Shown here piece by piece: positions 56,401 to 63,957 of a stretch of DNA of 64,000 bases (the stretch's first letter is position 1; every line of letters begins with the position of its first letter). The notes below the pieces were generated by a model, which worked only from the letters and a program-made list of their open reading frames with translations, did no database searches and was not told the origin of the DNA. Source of the stretch: Nafulsella turpanensis ZLM-10 (GTDB taxonomy: Bacteria > Bacteroidota > Bacteroidia > Cytophagales > Cyclobacteriaceae); assembly GCF_000346615.1 (NCBI RefSeq), contig NZ_ANNU01000035.1:34136-98135 (forward strand). Direction: 5' to 3'. The position numbers and the translations under genes were made by a program.

Positions 56401-56600
56401 CAGTTTTTCTGTGTTTCAGCTTGCAAAACAGCTTCCGTACAACTTTTACTGACAACACCCAGACTGACGCTGGTACAAGCAGTTTCATCCCCTCCTCCGT
56501 CTTTCTGAGCTTTTACCTGATTGGGACAAGCTAGAAAAAGAAGCAACGCAATAATGGAAAGTTTAATGATTCGACCTGGTTGTGTTAATATTGAACACAT
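50451..56600 (-). CDS. DUF6443/RHS-repeat toxin with a zincin-like C-terminal domain
   Basis: A 2049-residue exported polymorphic toxin. A signal peptide (KLSIIALLLFLACPNQVKAQ) is followed by Ig-like repeats to about 640, then a DUF6443 region from about 655 (YTYQQKELADDPATYPVDKV), and YD/RHS repeats. The RHS core ends with FLYQGKELQEDLGLGTFDFE and DPTGKD at about 1845, the usual boundary of the variable tail. The 204-residue tail contains VLEHESDHALARH, an HExxH zinc-peptidase motif (His1946, Glu1947, His1950), with NKEERRVI downstream as a possible third ligand. It is a likely peptidase toxin; the 50054 lipoprotein is the probable immunity gene. Confidence 0.87.
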   Translation of the reverse strand: MCSILTQPGRIIKLSIIALLLFLACPNQVKAQKDGGGDETACTSVSLGVVSKSCTEAVLQAETQKNCTYTYRLKRNNELYDNGTGGEITFTVQDNGDYQLIAMNGTNTFTSAVVTIAGIETAVEKPEFGGSLTRTVCPSSNRKTSTKLGTATSQIGVQYKLYRGETLLSEEEGNGGAISFGEFDEAGDYIIHAEKTGEANKCKSNSEKSSVLTIVVENPEVFISADYSGSCEGGSVKLSTSFDSRRFRWYKGDELLHDGALTEYTVTEEGSYSVEAVSDVCGDFVSSGPYTVSFPDKKVVSLSLQSDKNEVCSEDLITFTASVTNGGTASEFEWYVNGERDRRFNGSTLIVSPSGIGEALEVECKFTSNATGCFESKTASASIGIPILFQTVHEVVVSGNECIPLEEAVIRVFDSQSDANYTLYNYYGPVGNPVTGNSGELNFPIPEAGTFWIGASGTNGCGNTVFSESFHFPGTASGESISIETTYSLTQCAGSNVELTAVGPGSIISYGWYNENNEIIEAGETLKVNINQSNHTFTLKGFSRGGCVFSDEIIFTVDKNLQKPEHLPYFRLSENKELELYLNNYRTEEYEFFWVDSPEAEGTLTYPEPRVVTEPGFYYVRSRNSNGCWGPATSVFVPDFTIPVYENGLTQGNINYVQTYTYQQKELADDPATYPVDKVGLNTVYFDGLGRPIQVVEKQGSPERQDIVSPIFYSELGRREREFLPYEAADNSGNIAGQPFEALEDFYQDQAKKDVARDDFPFSTTIFEPSPLNRTDEVGAPGFAWQPGTDHQVKVAYSVNLAEDKIIEWNYYKNKEKDSFGHISADDYYEKGELNITETIEGEQVVKEYKDKLGRTILKEVIGDKLEIFQTYYVYDVYGNLRAVLPPQFMEDWQAAGGAVQESQAGGRYAGYKVVADKLSTNDVTEGNQYLIRKEGKLLLTPGFKADAKKGKFHAVTEKAGEPVEKILMSNFIFYYHYDERQRMVEKHVPGGGITYMVYDPWDRLVLTQDAEQREDDQWLYTKYDALNRPVVTGLWKDTDGKERADLQQDVADGVEEKAFARYEERDNSKSHGYSMDKSFPDDAKVGEVLTVSYYDNYDFKFSSSDALTIAEDRQGPYDYNAPEGFEDKRFLRVQGQVTGSKTRVLETDSWIHTVTYYDDKYRPIQTVSNNQQEGMDRLTQAYDFTGKVLKNLQQHAGSVEVDILKEFIYDHTGRLEQTWQTIDGDIENKILLAENEYNALGELVDKKLHSEDEGGNFLQSVDYRYNIRGWLTSINNSSLAVDDANDDADDFFGMELGYIHDFGLGADELNYNGNITAIKWSANLGLDATENQRAYTYGYDGLSRIKEADYHSKGAAWAGQQAYKLYDLSYDKNGNIQSLSRKGVDGNEMDVLSYEYENEGNRLSYVSDNSFNGEGFKDGNTSGADYEYYLNGNLKKDKNRGISEIRYNHLNLPKEVIFADGNKITYTYDAAGIKLSQLVEKEGEEPKLTEYIGGIVYENGQLQFIQHEEGRVVYNNREDNPFEYQYHLKDHLGNVRTSFTSRDKVDEATATMETAHEEEEWSQFLHYEEVTKINSELFDHTNEGSTFYSMRLSGTEREQIGLAKSLAVNPGDVVSAKVFAKYLDPNHDNWSEALANLMAAIAAGTAPAGTFIEGAGISQQNFGFAGMLAKGETEQGVKAYLNVLIVDKNFTFLDGGYEAVGAAGREDGSNVPHQELSSKEYTITQPGYVYVWLSNENEQPVEVYFDDFTVTHKHSKVIQADDYFPFGLTFNSYVSGDKNKFLYQGKELQEDLGLGTFDFEARIYDPAIGRTFQLDPHADNYFDLSPYSWAGNNPMLMIDPTGKDFIIWYTNEDGKQESFRFNGSNAGKAPDNEYVQQFVAAYNYSVENGGGEKMQAIATNNELAVGVTKTEDGSVLSAGYIYWNPEGGAAYENGTVVSPSTVLEHESDHALARHTEYPEFNDRRKTPDARYTNKEERRVITGSEQKTARANGEISSTGVTRTSHSGDLVITTGPTSNKIDRRATYNYYLKMKRQGYNVDKQLKKYGSK

Positions 56601-56639
56601 AGTTACTGACTAGTTAGGTTGGCAAAAGGACAGGCTTAG

Positions 56640-59600
56640 CTATTTACTTGAGGAATACTGGTATTTATGAGATTGAAGGTGATTTCGGCTATTATCCAAT
56701 ATTAACTCCAGCCTCCCTAAATTATCATACCTGTAATAGGTAGTCATCCCATTCTCATCTGTGCGAGAAGAAACTCCTTTTCCCTCTTCATAGGTGTAGG
56801 TGACAAAATGAGCCCCTTCAGGAAAAAGCCTAAGCTCATCTATCCTACCTACTAACATCCTTCCTAAGGTGCCTCCGGCATGCTTTATTTTTTCATTAAC
56901 AGCCTCCCACTTTCCATTCACTTTTTTAAAGTAACTTAAGAAGTAACTACCCGCTGGAAATTCCTTATTAGAGAAGTTAAACTCACTATTGAGTTCTTTT
57001 ACCCTGGCCCCAGATTTCGCCTCAGTATCCAACTCACCATCCTCCTCAAAACTGGTGTAGAAAATCTGATTGAATTTTGCGTTTGAGGCAACGCCTATCA
57101 AATATTTTCCTCCTTCACTATAGATAAAGGATTGAGGAACATCATCAGCCTTTACAACCTCTGTCGGATTCCCGAAGTCATCGTAACTAACCACGCTCAC
57201 TTTTTCAATATAGGACTCTCCTTCGGCAGCCTGTTTTATGTGCCTCAGAAACAGGCTGCCATTTTCCACAAAATAACTTTTAAAGGTTTTAGAAGTAGCT
57301 TTATAACTATTCCAATAAACTACTTCCTCTATTGGCTCACCAATGAAATAGCTTTCCAGCATCTCTTCTTTAGCAGCTAATTCCTCCTTAGATAAAGAGA
57401 TTGAAAAATCTTCTGGTGAATTAGTGGGATAGATTTTTTCTCTTGTTAATGGAATACCCTTACTATCATTGTGGATAATTCGGGTGGGAAAAACATGCTT
57501 CTCCGGATGATCATATTTGTATTCAGTCTTGAAAACAAATTCTTCATTCTCATAAGACACAACCTCTTGGCTTTCAAGATAGTACCATTCACCGCTGGTC
57601 TGGTATTCTTTAAAGCAGGCAGCCTTATCTGGAATGCCTGATACTTTAATTCCTGTTACTGAATAGTTGTGGAAGTCACTATGGATAGGAAGGTAAATAT
57701 AGTTATTCTTTTCACTCCGAATTTTCTTTCCATTTATGTCATACACCTCCTTGAGCTGTAAATTTCCCCTCCTATGCTCCATGGTATTTGGTGGGGCAAA
57801 AGGGTAGGAGGTACTTGCTCTTTCATCATCATAGTCAAAGGAATAATAATACCGGGTATATCCATTTTCTCCATTCTCATGCCGTTTTTCCTCCACGTTT
57901 GTGTATCCTGCGTAACCCCCTTTTGAGGTTGCCAATGGGTATTGGCTACTTGAAGTCATAATTAGCAACTCACAATCTTCAGTACATCCGGAGGGATCTT
58001 GTTTCCAAAAGAATTTTGGGCCTGCACTCAAATAACCACTGGTTTCCTGAGGCTTACCAAAATTATTGTAACTATAAAATATGGCATTTTGGTTGTTTGT
58101 AATTGGATCAAAGCTTCTGACTTCTTTTACTCTCAAACCACCAACCATGACTTCCGATCCTGTTCCTGTAGCCTCCTCTTCTGGATTTTCCTTCCATGAA
58201 AACTTCAATCTATCGAAATCAAAATCAACATTTCTTTTAATAACACTGACTTTATATATTCCTTCTTTCAGTTTGAATGAGCCGGAGAAGTAATCTGCTT
58301 TGAAGTAAAAGGAAGGGTCCGTTACTCCAACAATAGTAAACCACAACATACAATCTCTCGTAGCTATTTCTGAATCACAGGGAACATTTGTAAATTCGTA
58401 ATCAACTATTGTTCCGAATTCCTCTGTATTTTTTATGAAAATCTCTGCTGAATAATACTCGGCTTCCGGATCATCATCCACAATGGTTGAATATTTTTGT
58501 ACTGCTTCTGGAGGAAGTTGATTCCAACTTCCTTTTAAGACTTTGTTACCTTCGAACTTAAAAATAGTATGCCCCCCGGTTGGATATTGTATCTTTTCAA
58601 GAACACAAGCCTGAGCAAAATTATCTTTCGCACTTCTATCAGCACCTTCAAAATCAACAAATCTTTCTTCATCCAAAAAATAATTGAAGCTTGGAATAAG
58701 CGTTGAATTTGGTTCTCCATTATAATATCCCCAAAAATCAATAGCTCTGGAGAACCTTTCGGGCAGAACCTTTGAATTATACGTAAAGAGATAAGGCGGC
58801 TTTTTAGAATCATTTTGCCCGACTTCCTGAACGGAGATAAGCTTTAATCTTTTTGTTCTTTCTTCTGTTGTGACGTAAGGAACATAGGGTAAACTATTTG
58901 AGCTGCTTTCAAAATAGTCCTGCTTTAATTCGTACTTCTTCAAAAAAGAACCATCATTGTTAAGAATTTCTATCTTATCGAGTTCCTTATCTCCTTTTAA
59001 ATCCTGTCTATCAGTATCAAAATGAAAGCGTACAGTATTAAAAGCAGATTTAATTTCTTTTATCCGGACTCCTTCATTTAAAGAGGTTATATAAGTAACG
59101 GGGGTGTATCTTTTATAATCCTCGCAATCTAAAGATTGCATGATCCAAATTTTTTTCTCCTCTCCTCTAGAGCAAACAGTTCTTAGCTGTTTATTATAAA
59201 AATATTCAATTTTATCAGTTCCATTTACATTTGTGATGTCAAGTAAAAACCAGGAGGTAATGTGGGGGTCCAGCCGACTATCGCGGGCTGCTCCTTTTAT
59301 GGTTACAGAAGATTTTTCAACTGCAAGCCTTTCTGCGTTTTTGGATTTGCCGAAATAATACTTTGTTCCATCAGGCGTAGTAAAAATCCAGCCTGTTATA
59401 ATTTCCGATTCTACTACCTTTTCAATTCGCATGTTCTGGTGAGACTTGAAATGATAATCCCCTTTTTCATCAAAGAAGAATTCACCTGAGAATCCATTGA
59501 AGTTAAAATAAAACAGATCCGGCTCTAAATCAATCGATTGGTTTAGTGCCTGCTGCATTTTAACCGTCATTTCAGTGGTAGGAGGATTTGATATTTCCAA

Positions 59601-59999
59601 GAAGTCTGATGGTTTAAAGTCTGAATTTAAAAAGCCTATGGTTGGTTCATCATCCGCTATCCCTCTTGTAATGCGGGTTACCATACCTCCATAGTTTAGG
59701 TTCCACCCAAGACCTACTGAGGTTGCAATTTCTTCAACTTTAATCCCTCCGGCATGATAGGACAGACTAATTGGAGCCTCCAACTGTCTACCTTTTAATG
59801 CAAAAATTGGAATGCTAATTGACGGAATTCCAGTGTAAGTAGAAACAGGTATTTCTCCATACTTCCCTAAGGCTGCAACTTCTGGTGATTTGGGAATCGG
59901 AACCATGTTCAAATTCAGCTCTCCTTCCGTCTGGCTTAACACCGCTCCCGCCTGGATTAGCAGTAAAAAGCAAATGCAAACAATGAGTCTTTTCTTCAT
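56640..59999 (-). CDS. YD/RHS-type exported protein without toxin tail
   Basis: An 1119-residue protein with a signal peptide (MKKRLIVCICFLLLIQAGAV) and the N-terminal block VPIPKSPEVAALGKYGEIPV followed by STYTGIPSISIPIFALKG, ISLSYHAGGIKVEEIATSVG and LGWNLNYGGMVTRITRG, all found at the start of Bacteroidota RHS proteins. It ends in a YD repeat (TTYYRYDNLGRLELILDNSR) with no toxin tail. It lies 40 bases upstream of the toxin gene on the same strand and probably forms part of the same shell or delivery particle. Confidence 0.82.
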   Translation of the reverse strand: MKKRLIVCICFLLLIQAGAVLSQTEGELNLNMVPIPKSPEVAALGKYGEIPVSTYTGIPSISIPIFALKGRQLEAPISLSYHAGGIKVEEIATSVGLGWNLNYGGMVTRITRGIADDEPTIGFLNSDFKPSDFLEISNPPTTEMTVKMQQALNQSIDLEPDLFYFNFNGFSGEFFFDEKGDYHFKSHQNMRIEKVVESEIITGWIFTTPDGTKYYFGKSKNAERLAVEKSSVTIKGAARDSRLDPHITSWFLLDITNVNGTDKIEYFYNKQLRTVCSRGEEKKIWIMQSLDCEDYKRYTPVTYITSLNEGVRIKEIKSAFNTVRFHFDTDRQDLKGDKELDKIEILNNDGSFLKKYELKQDYFESSSNSLPYVPYVTTEERTKRLKLISVQEVGQNDSKKPPYLFTYNSKVLPERFSRAIDFWGYYNGEPNSTLIPSFNYFLDEERFVDFEGADRSAKDNFAQACVLEKIQYPTGGHTIFKFEGNKVLKGSWNQLPPEAVQKYSTIVDDDPEAEYYSAEIFIKNTEEFGTIVDYEFTNVPCDSEIATRDCMLWFTIVGVTDPSFYFKADYFSGSFKLKEGIYKVSVIKRNVDFDFDRLKFSWKENPEEEATGTGSEVMVGGLRVKEVRSFDPITNNQNAIFYSYNNFGKPQETSGYLSAGPKFFWKQDPSGCTEDCELLIMTSSSQYPLATSKGGYAGYTNVEEKRHENGENGYTRYYYSFDYDDERASTSYPFAPPNTMEHRRGNLQLKEVYDINGKKIRSEKNNYIYLPIHSDFHNYSVTGIKVSGIPDKAACFKEYQTSGEWYYLESQEVVSYENEEFVFKTEYKYDHPEKHVFPTRIIHNDSKGIPLTREKIYPTNSPEDFSISLSKEELAAKEEMLESYFIGEPIEEVVYWNSYKATSKTFKSYFVENGSLFLRHIKQAAEGESYIEKVSVVSYDDFGNPTEVVKADDVPQSFIYSEGGKYLIGVASNAKFNQIFYTSFEEDGELDTEAKSGARVKELNSEFNFSNKEFPAGSYFLSYFKKVNGKWEAVNEKIKHAGGTLGRMLVGRIDELRLFPEGAHFVTYTYEEGKGVSSRTDENGMTTYYRYDNLGRLELILDNSRNHLQSHKYQYSSSK

Positions 60000-60154
60000 G
60001 ACAGGTTGATTGTTAAAAGCTTTAACCCCAGCTTTGAGGGATTAAAGAACTATTTCTTACGACAGGCAGAATCCTGAGAATACAATGGGAAAATTGAGTG
60101 CGTTTCTTCCTTTTCCTTTCGCCAGTGTTGATAAAGGCAAATTAAAGCGTCTTA

Positions 60155-60179
60155 CCCACTACCGACTTGGTAGTGTGGG
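60155..60179. repeat. Hairpin between the fibre-like gene and the YD gene
   Basis: CACTACC (60157-60163) pairs with GGTAGTG (60169-60175) around GACTT, with CC/GGG extending the stem after a bulge. It may mark a processing or partial termination point within the operon. Confidence 0.55.
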
Positions 60180-60234
60180 AAAAGGATTTTGAAAAGGAAC
60201 AGACAGCGTCAATTCGATAAAATAAAGAGAAGAG

Positions 60235-61947
60235 CTATTTTGTTCTTTTTAGCTTTAAGCTATTTATCTCTTTACGCAGTTCTTCGTTTTCTTCTTTTAG
60301 ATCTATAAGATGGAGCGTTAATTCCTCTATCTTTTCAAGAAGCATAGCATCCATTTCAGATAAATTGTAGCCATTTTCTTTCACTTCATTTGCAGAAGGG
60401 ATGTTCGGTAGGTGACCATTTTTATTAATGTAATCCTTGATTTGCGTTAAGGACAAAAGCTTGTAATGCTTTTCAAAGACATAATCCGGCCAGTTATTGT
60501 ATTCTGAAACCTCTACAGAGGTTGTCAGGATAGCCCCATTCACGGCTACCTGGTATCCAGCAGGCACCACTGTTGCTCCAAAACCAACTGGCGCCTTAAA
60601 GTTTCCGGCCCCATCAGCAAAAGAGATTTCTTGTACCTGAATTTTGCTTACATTAAGGCTATTGACTATTTCGACATTCTGCTTAAAACTAGTGTTCCCA
60701 GAAAAATCAGCTGAACCTCCTACGACGAGACTTTGCCCCACCCCAAGGTTACCACCAAATTTACCCTGCTCAACGGCCAAGCTTTGACCTAACAGCTCTC
60801 CACTGGTTCTAATATTTCCGGTTACCTCCAACATTTCGGAAGGCTCTACATTCCCAATTCCTACTTTACCTGTCACCAAGACATCCCCCCCTACCGTTAA
60901 CTTCTTAGCTATTGTAGCATTTTGCAGGCTCATCTCAGTACTTTCCAGAGAGGCGGCAAACAAGGTATTACTCACCTTTACGTTTCCACCTACTTCCAAT
61001 CGCTCCACCGGTTCAGTTACCCCCAGCCCTGTATTGCCACTAATGATAGTATTGCCACCAACAGCTAACGGTCCGTCTACGGAACCTGTACCTGCCTGTA
61101 AGCTATTGCTTTGCAGCTTACCGGAAACAGTCAGTTGAGTCATATCTGCCGCTCCGGTAAAAGAGGCCGTACCTGTTACGCTCAGATCCTGTCCAATACC
61201 TGCATTGCCGGTAAAGCTGCCTTCTTCTACCTGAAGCTTTTGACCTATGAAAGCACCTGTAGTTTTTACATTTCCATTCACTTCCAGCCTTTCCGCAGGA
61301 GTTGCAACACCCAAACCAGTATTTCCATTGATAGTAAGATTTTCAGATATGGCTACGGAAGAGGAAAATGAGCCTGTTTGTGCCTGCAGGCCTTTAGCCA
61401 TCAGGTTTTCCGTAGCTTTGATATTCCCAGCCACTTCCAAGCGTTCTACCGGAGAGGCAATTCCTAAGCCTGTAAGGCCAACGACGGTAAACAGCTCTCT
61501 TACATTTAAATGCTCAGTAAAGGTGCCTTTTAACCCAAGGATTGAGCTAGCCTCTATAGCATCCGCAAAAATGCGGCTACTTACGCGCAGGTTGCCGTCG
61601 ATTTCCAGTCGCTCTGCAGGAAGTTGTACACCAATGCCAATGTTCCCATTAACTAACACATGCCTTCCTACCTTAATGTCCTCGCTCACCGTAATGTTGG
61701 TCGCACTTAAACCGGTAACTTCAATGTTTTCAACAAAAAGCCTGTCACTGATTCGTGCATTTCCGATAACTTCCAGCCGTTCGGAAGGTGTCAGGGTATT
61801 AATCCCAACGTTACCATGAGGCAAAAGGAGATTGACTCGGCCGCCGTCTTCATTCCCGTTGGAGTTAGGGTTTTTCCCATTTTTCTGGGCGAAAGCAGCC
61901 ATAGATAAGAGAAGGAAGCTGATAGTTAGGAGTAAATGTTTATTCAT
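60235..61947 (-). CDS. Fibre-like repeat protein with WPDYVFEK-type C-terminal domain
   Basis: A 570-residue exported protein (signal peptide LTISFLLLSMAAFA). Six repeats of about 75 residues each carry NxGIGVxxPAERLEVxGN (ERLEVIGN, ERLEIDGN, ERLEVAGN, ERLEVNGN, ERLEVGGN, EMLEVTGN), a beta-rich pattern of trimeric fibres. The C-terminus WPDYVFEKHYKLLSLTQIKD, then HLPNIPSANEV and a coiled coil (LEKIEELTLHLIDLKEENEE), is typical of Bacteroidota fibre proteins related to phage-tail S74-type ends. It is the first gene of the unit that leads to the RHS toxin, and probably forms a surface fibre. Confidence 0.82.
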   Translation of the reverse strand: MNKHLLLTISFLLLSMAAFAQKNGKNPNSNGNEDGGRVNLLLPHGNVGINTLTPSERLEVIGNARISDRLFVENIEVTGLSATNITVSEDIKVGRHVLVNGNIGIGVQLPAERLEIDGNLRVSSRIFADAIEASSILGLKGTFTEHLNVRELFTVVGLTGLGIASPVERLEVAGNIKATENLMAKGLQAQTGSFSSSVAISENLTINGNTGLGVATPAERLEVNGNVKTTGAFIGQKLQVEEGSFTGNAGIGQDLSVTGTASFTGAADMTQLTVSGKLQSNSLQAGTGSVDGPLAVGGNTIISGNTGLGVTEPVERLEVGGNVKVSNTLFAASLESTEMSLQNATIAKKLTVGGDVLVTGKVGIGNVEPSEMLEVTGNIRTSGELLGQSLAVEQGKFGGNLGVGQSLVVGGSADFSGNTSFKQNVEIVNSLNVSKIQVQEISFADGAGNFKAPVGFGATVVPAGYQVAVNGAILTTSVEVSEYNNWPDYVFEKHYKLLSLTQIKDYINKNGHLPNIPSANEVKENGYNLSEMDAMLLEKIEELTLHLIDLKEENEELRKEINSLKLKRTK

Positions 61948-62340
61948 ATATGATTGAGGTTTCTGTATTTAGGGGAGGCTGCCTAAAGGGTTAAGCCTAT
62001 CTCAAGGTGTTGAAGGTTGGATTCGTTAATCAATTTATATTGCGGACAACCGCTTCTAACGGTCAGCATATTTAAAGCAATTTTGCGTCTCCTTCCTTTT
62101 AATTCTTCAAAGAGGGTGCTTTGCCCTTCCTTTAGCCAGACTTTTGCCAATGCAGGATGTAGTTGCCAGATGACCGAAAGGGTTAAATCATAATAAAACC
62201 TTGCACAATCATCTTATTTCCCACTCCTGGTAAACAAAAAGCCCCTCCGAGTCATTACTTGATTTTCTAACTAAACCTGGAGAAGAAAACAATAAAACCA
62301 GGCTTGCACAAAATGCCTATATTACCTGTATAGAATGAAT

Positions 62341-62371
62341 ATTTTGTATTGTTTTATGAATAATACAAAAT
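62341..62371. repeat. Perfect 10-base inverted repeat
   Basis: ATTTTGTATT (62341-62350) and AATACAAAAT (62362-62371) with an 11-base spacer. It could be a binding or crossover site for the neighbouring serine recombinase. Confidence 0.7.
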
Positions 62372-62736
62372 GAACGGTGCAAACTTAAAATCTTAAATTG
62401 TATTTAAATAGCAAATATTTTAATAATCATTACAATTACTTATTCCAATAAACTATTGAACAAAGGAAAGTCCTGGGCTCTTTTGGCAAAAATAATTAGC
62501 TAAATTTCATAATAACTTACATTCCATTTTATTAAAAAATATTTAGTTAAATAGCTAAAGATTTAGTTTACACTGAATATCGGATTGCTTTTCAAATTAT
62601 GAGATTGGTGAAGTACAAGATTCTTCTGTATCCCATAAAACGACCGTTTAAGGAGACAGTTTAACTTATTAAAATATCTACTCCTGGGGGTTACAATTAG
62701 TTCTCAATAATGCATCTCATTTTTCAAATATTGTTT

Positions 62737-62744
62737 TATATTTG
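62737..62744 (+). promoter_or_regulatory. -7 box for the serine recombinase
   Basis: TATATTTG matches TAnnTTTG and lies 25 bases before ATG 62769. The -33 region has no clear TTTG. Confidence 0.6.
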
Positions 62745-62768
62745 AGACAGAGTTTTTGATACAAGATT

Positions 62769-63431
62769 ATGAAAATAGGTTATGCAAGGGTAAGTACCCA
62801 GGATCAAAAGTTAGAGCTTCAGCTTGATGACCTTAAAAGCTATGGCTGTGAGATAATATTCAAGGAAAAAATTTCGGGCAAGAGTAAAGACAGGCCACAA
62901 CTTGAAAAGATGGTAGACCAGCTCCGAAAAGGCGACGTTGTAGTAGTATGGAAACTTGACAGACTTGGCCGCTCTCTGAAGGACCTAATCGAACTTATTT
63001 CTTCCTTCCGAGAACAAGGAGTTGAATTTGTCAGCCTTAAAGATGGTATTGATACTGGTACTGCAACGGGCCGTTTTACCTTTAATATCTTTGCCTCACT
63101 GGCGGAGTTCGAAAGGGAAATTATAAGGGAACGTACCACATCTGGCTTGGAAGCTGCCCGTGCCAGAGGGAGAAAAGGAGGAAGACCTAAAGGACTCTCT
63201 AAAGAAGCCACAGCGAAAGCTAAATCTGCTAAAATCTTGTATGAAAGTGGCGAAAAAACAGTACCCGAGATTTCCGCTAGTCTTGGTATCAGTCGGGCAA
63301 CTTGTTATAGATACCTCAATTTAGAGTCAGAAAACATATCAGACAAATCATCTAACATTCCAGACAGTGTAGAAATAAAAAAAAGGGAATGCATAAGTGG
63401 AAGATCAAAATCATTAAAAATTATTTTATGA
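62769..63431 (+). CDS. Serine recombinase (DNA invertase/resolvase type)
   Basis: A 220-residue site-specific recombinase of the Pin/Gin/Hin group. IGYARVSTQDQKLELQLDDL holds the catalytic serine (Ser9), VVVVWKLDRLGRSLKDLIEL the conserved arginines, and FASLAEFEREIIRERTTSGL the dimer helix. A C-terminal helix-turn-helix follows (ISASLGISRATCYRYL), and the tail after about residue 190 is longer than in enterobacterial invertases. Such proteins invert or resolve DNA between short repeats. Its neighbours include a fibre-like gene on the other strand. Confidence 0.9.
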   Translation: MKIGYARVSTQDQKLELQLDDLKSYGCEIIFKEKISGKSKDRPQLEKMVDQLRKGDVVVVWKLDRLGRSLKDLIELISSFREQGVEFVSLKDGIDTGTATGRFTFNIFASLAEFEREIIRERTTSGLEAARARGRKGGRPKGLSKEATAKAKSAKILYESGEKTVPEISASLGISRATCYRYLNLESENISDKSSNIPDSVEIKKRECISGRSKSLKIIL

Positions 63432-63531
63432 TTGACCTCAATGAAAGCTAGCCACCGAATCTTATAATTTTCTGCACAAGAGGCCTGGAGCCTCGGGGAA
63501 TTACAAATTACCCAAGCATAATAAACTAAAA

Positions 63532-63594
63532 GGGATTATTAAGTTGTTGTTGCTAAATAGGCGAATAATCCCGTTTACAATCGAATTTATTCGC
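63532..63594 (+). repeat. Overlapping inverted repeats in a leader
   Basis: GGGATTATT (63532-63540) pairs with AATAATCCC (63564-63572), while GCGAATAA (63561-63568) pairs with TTATTCGC (63587-63594). Both pairings need the same central bases, so only one can form at a time. The elements lie just before the zinc-ribbon gene. Confidence 0.6.
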
Positions 63595-63618
63595 ATTTAT
63601 TCGTTTAAACTAGGCCCT

Positions 63619-63957
63619 ATGAACAAATCACCAAAAGCTACCTCTACTTCAACATCTTGCTTATACTGCGGAAATGAAATAACAGGAAGGACAGATAAGA
63701 AATTTTGTACCGTTCAATGTAAAGCTCAATTTAACAATCGAAAGAAAAATAAAGAGGAAGAATCAATTCAAAAGCTTAATCGCATATTGCGTAAAAATCG
63801 CAATATTCTCAAAGAAATAAACAATGCAGGTCATTCTGGAACTCAACAAGAAGCACTTCAACAAATGGGCTTTGATTTTAGGTTCTATACCCATCAAGTA
63901 AGTGAAAATAACACAACTTTTAATTTTTGCTATGAGTGGGGCTATTCGAGACTGTAA
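63619..63957 (+). CDS. Zinc-ribbon protein, probably truncated at the C-terminus
   Basis: From ATG 63619 the product has 112 residues. The N-terminus holds two Cys pairs (CLYCGNEITG and KKFCTVQC), a zinc ribbon found in short Bacteroidota proteins of about 110-130 residues, followed by helical NRILRKNRNILKEIN and GFDFRFYTHQV. The usual C-terminus continues beyond the YEWGYSRL end seen here; after a one-base shift near 63954 the frame reads VNGTVSKLKK and then stops. This could be a true frameshift or an error. Function unknown. Confidence 0.65.
   Translation: MNKSPKATSTSTSCLYCGNEITGRTDKKFCTVQCKAQFNNRKKNKEEESIQKLNRILRKNRNILKEINNAGHSGTQQEALQQMGFDFRFYTHQVSENNTTFNFCYEWGYSRL

Larger units (their letters stand above)
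61948..62768. other. AT-rich regulatory gap between the fibre-like gene and the recombinase
   Basis: There is no gene of significant length on either strand. Contents are a perfect 10-base inverted repeat (62341-62371), short TAGCTAAA repeats (62497-62504 and 62552-62559), a possible minus-strand -7 box TAAGTTTG (62380-62387), and the recombinase promoter (62737-62744). The arrangement would fit a switch region. Confidence 0.5.
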
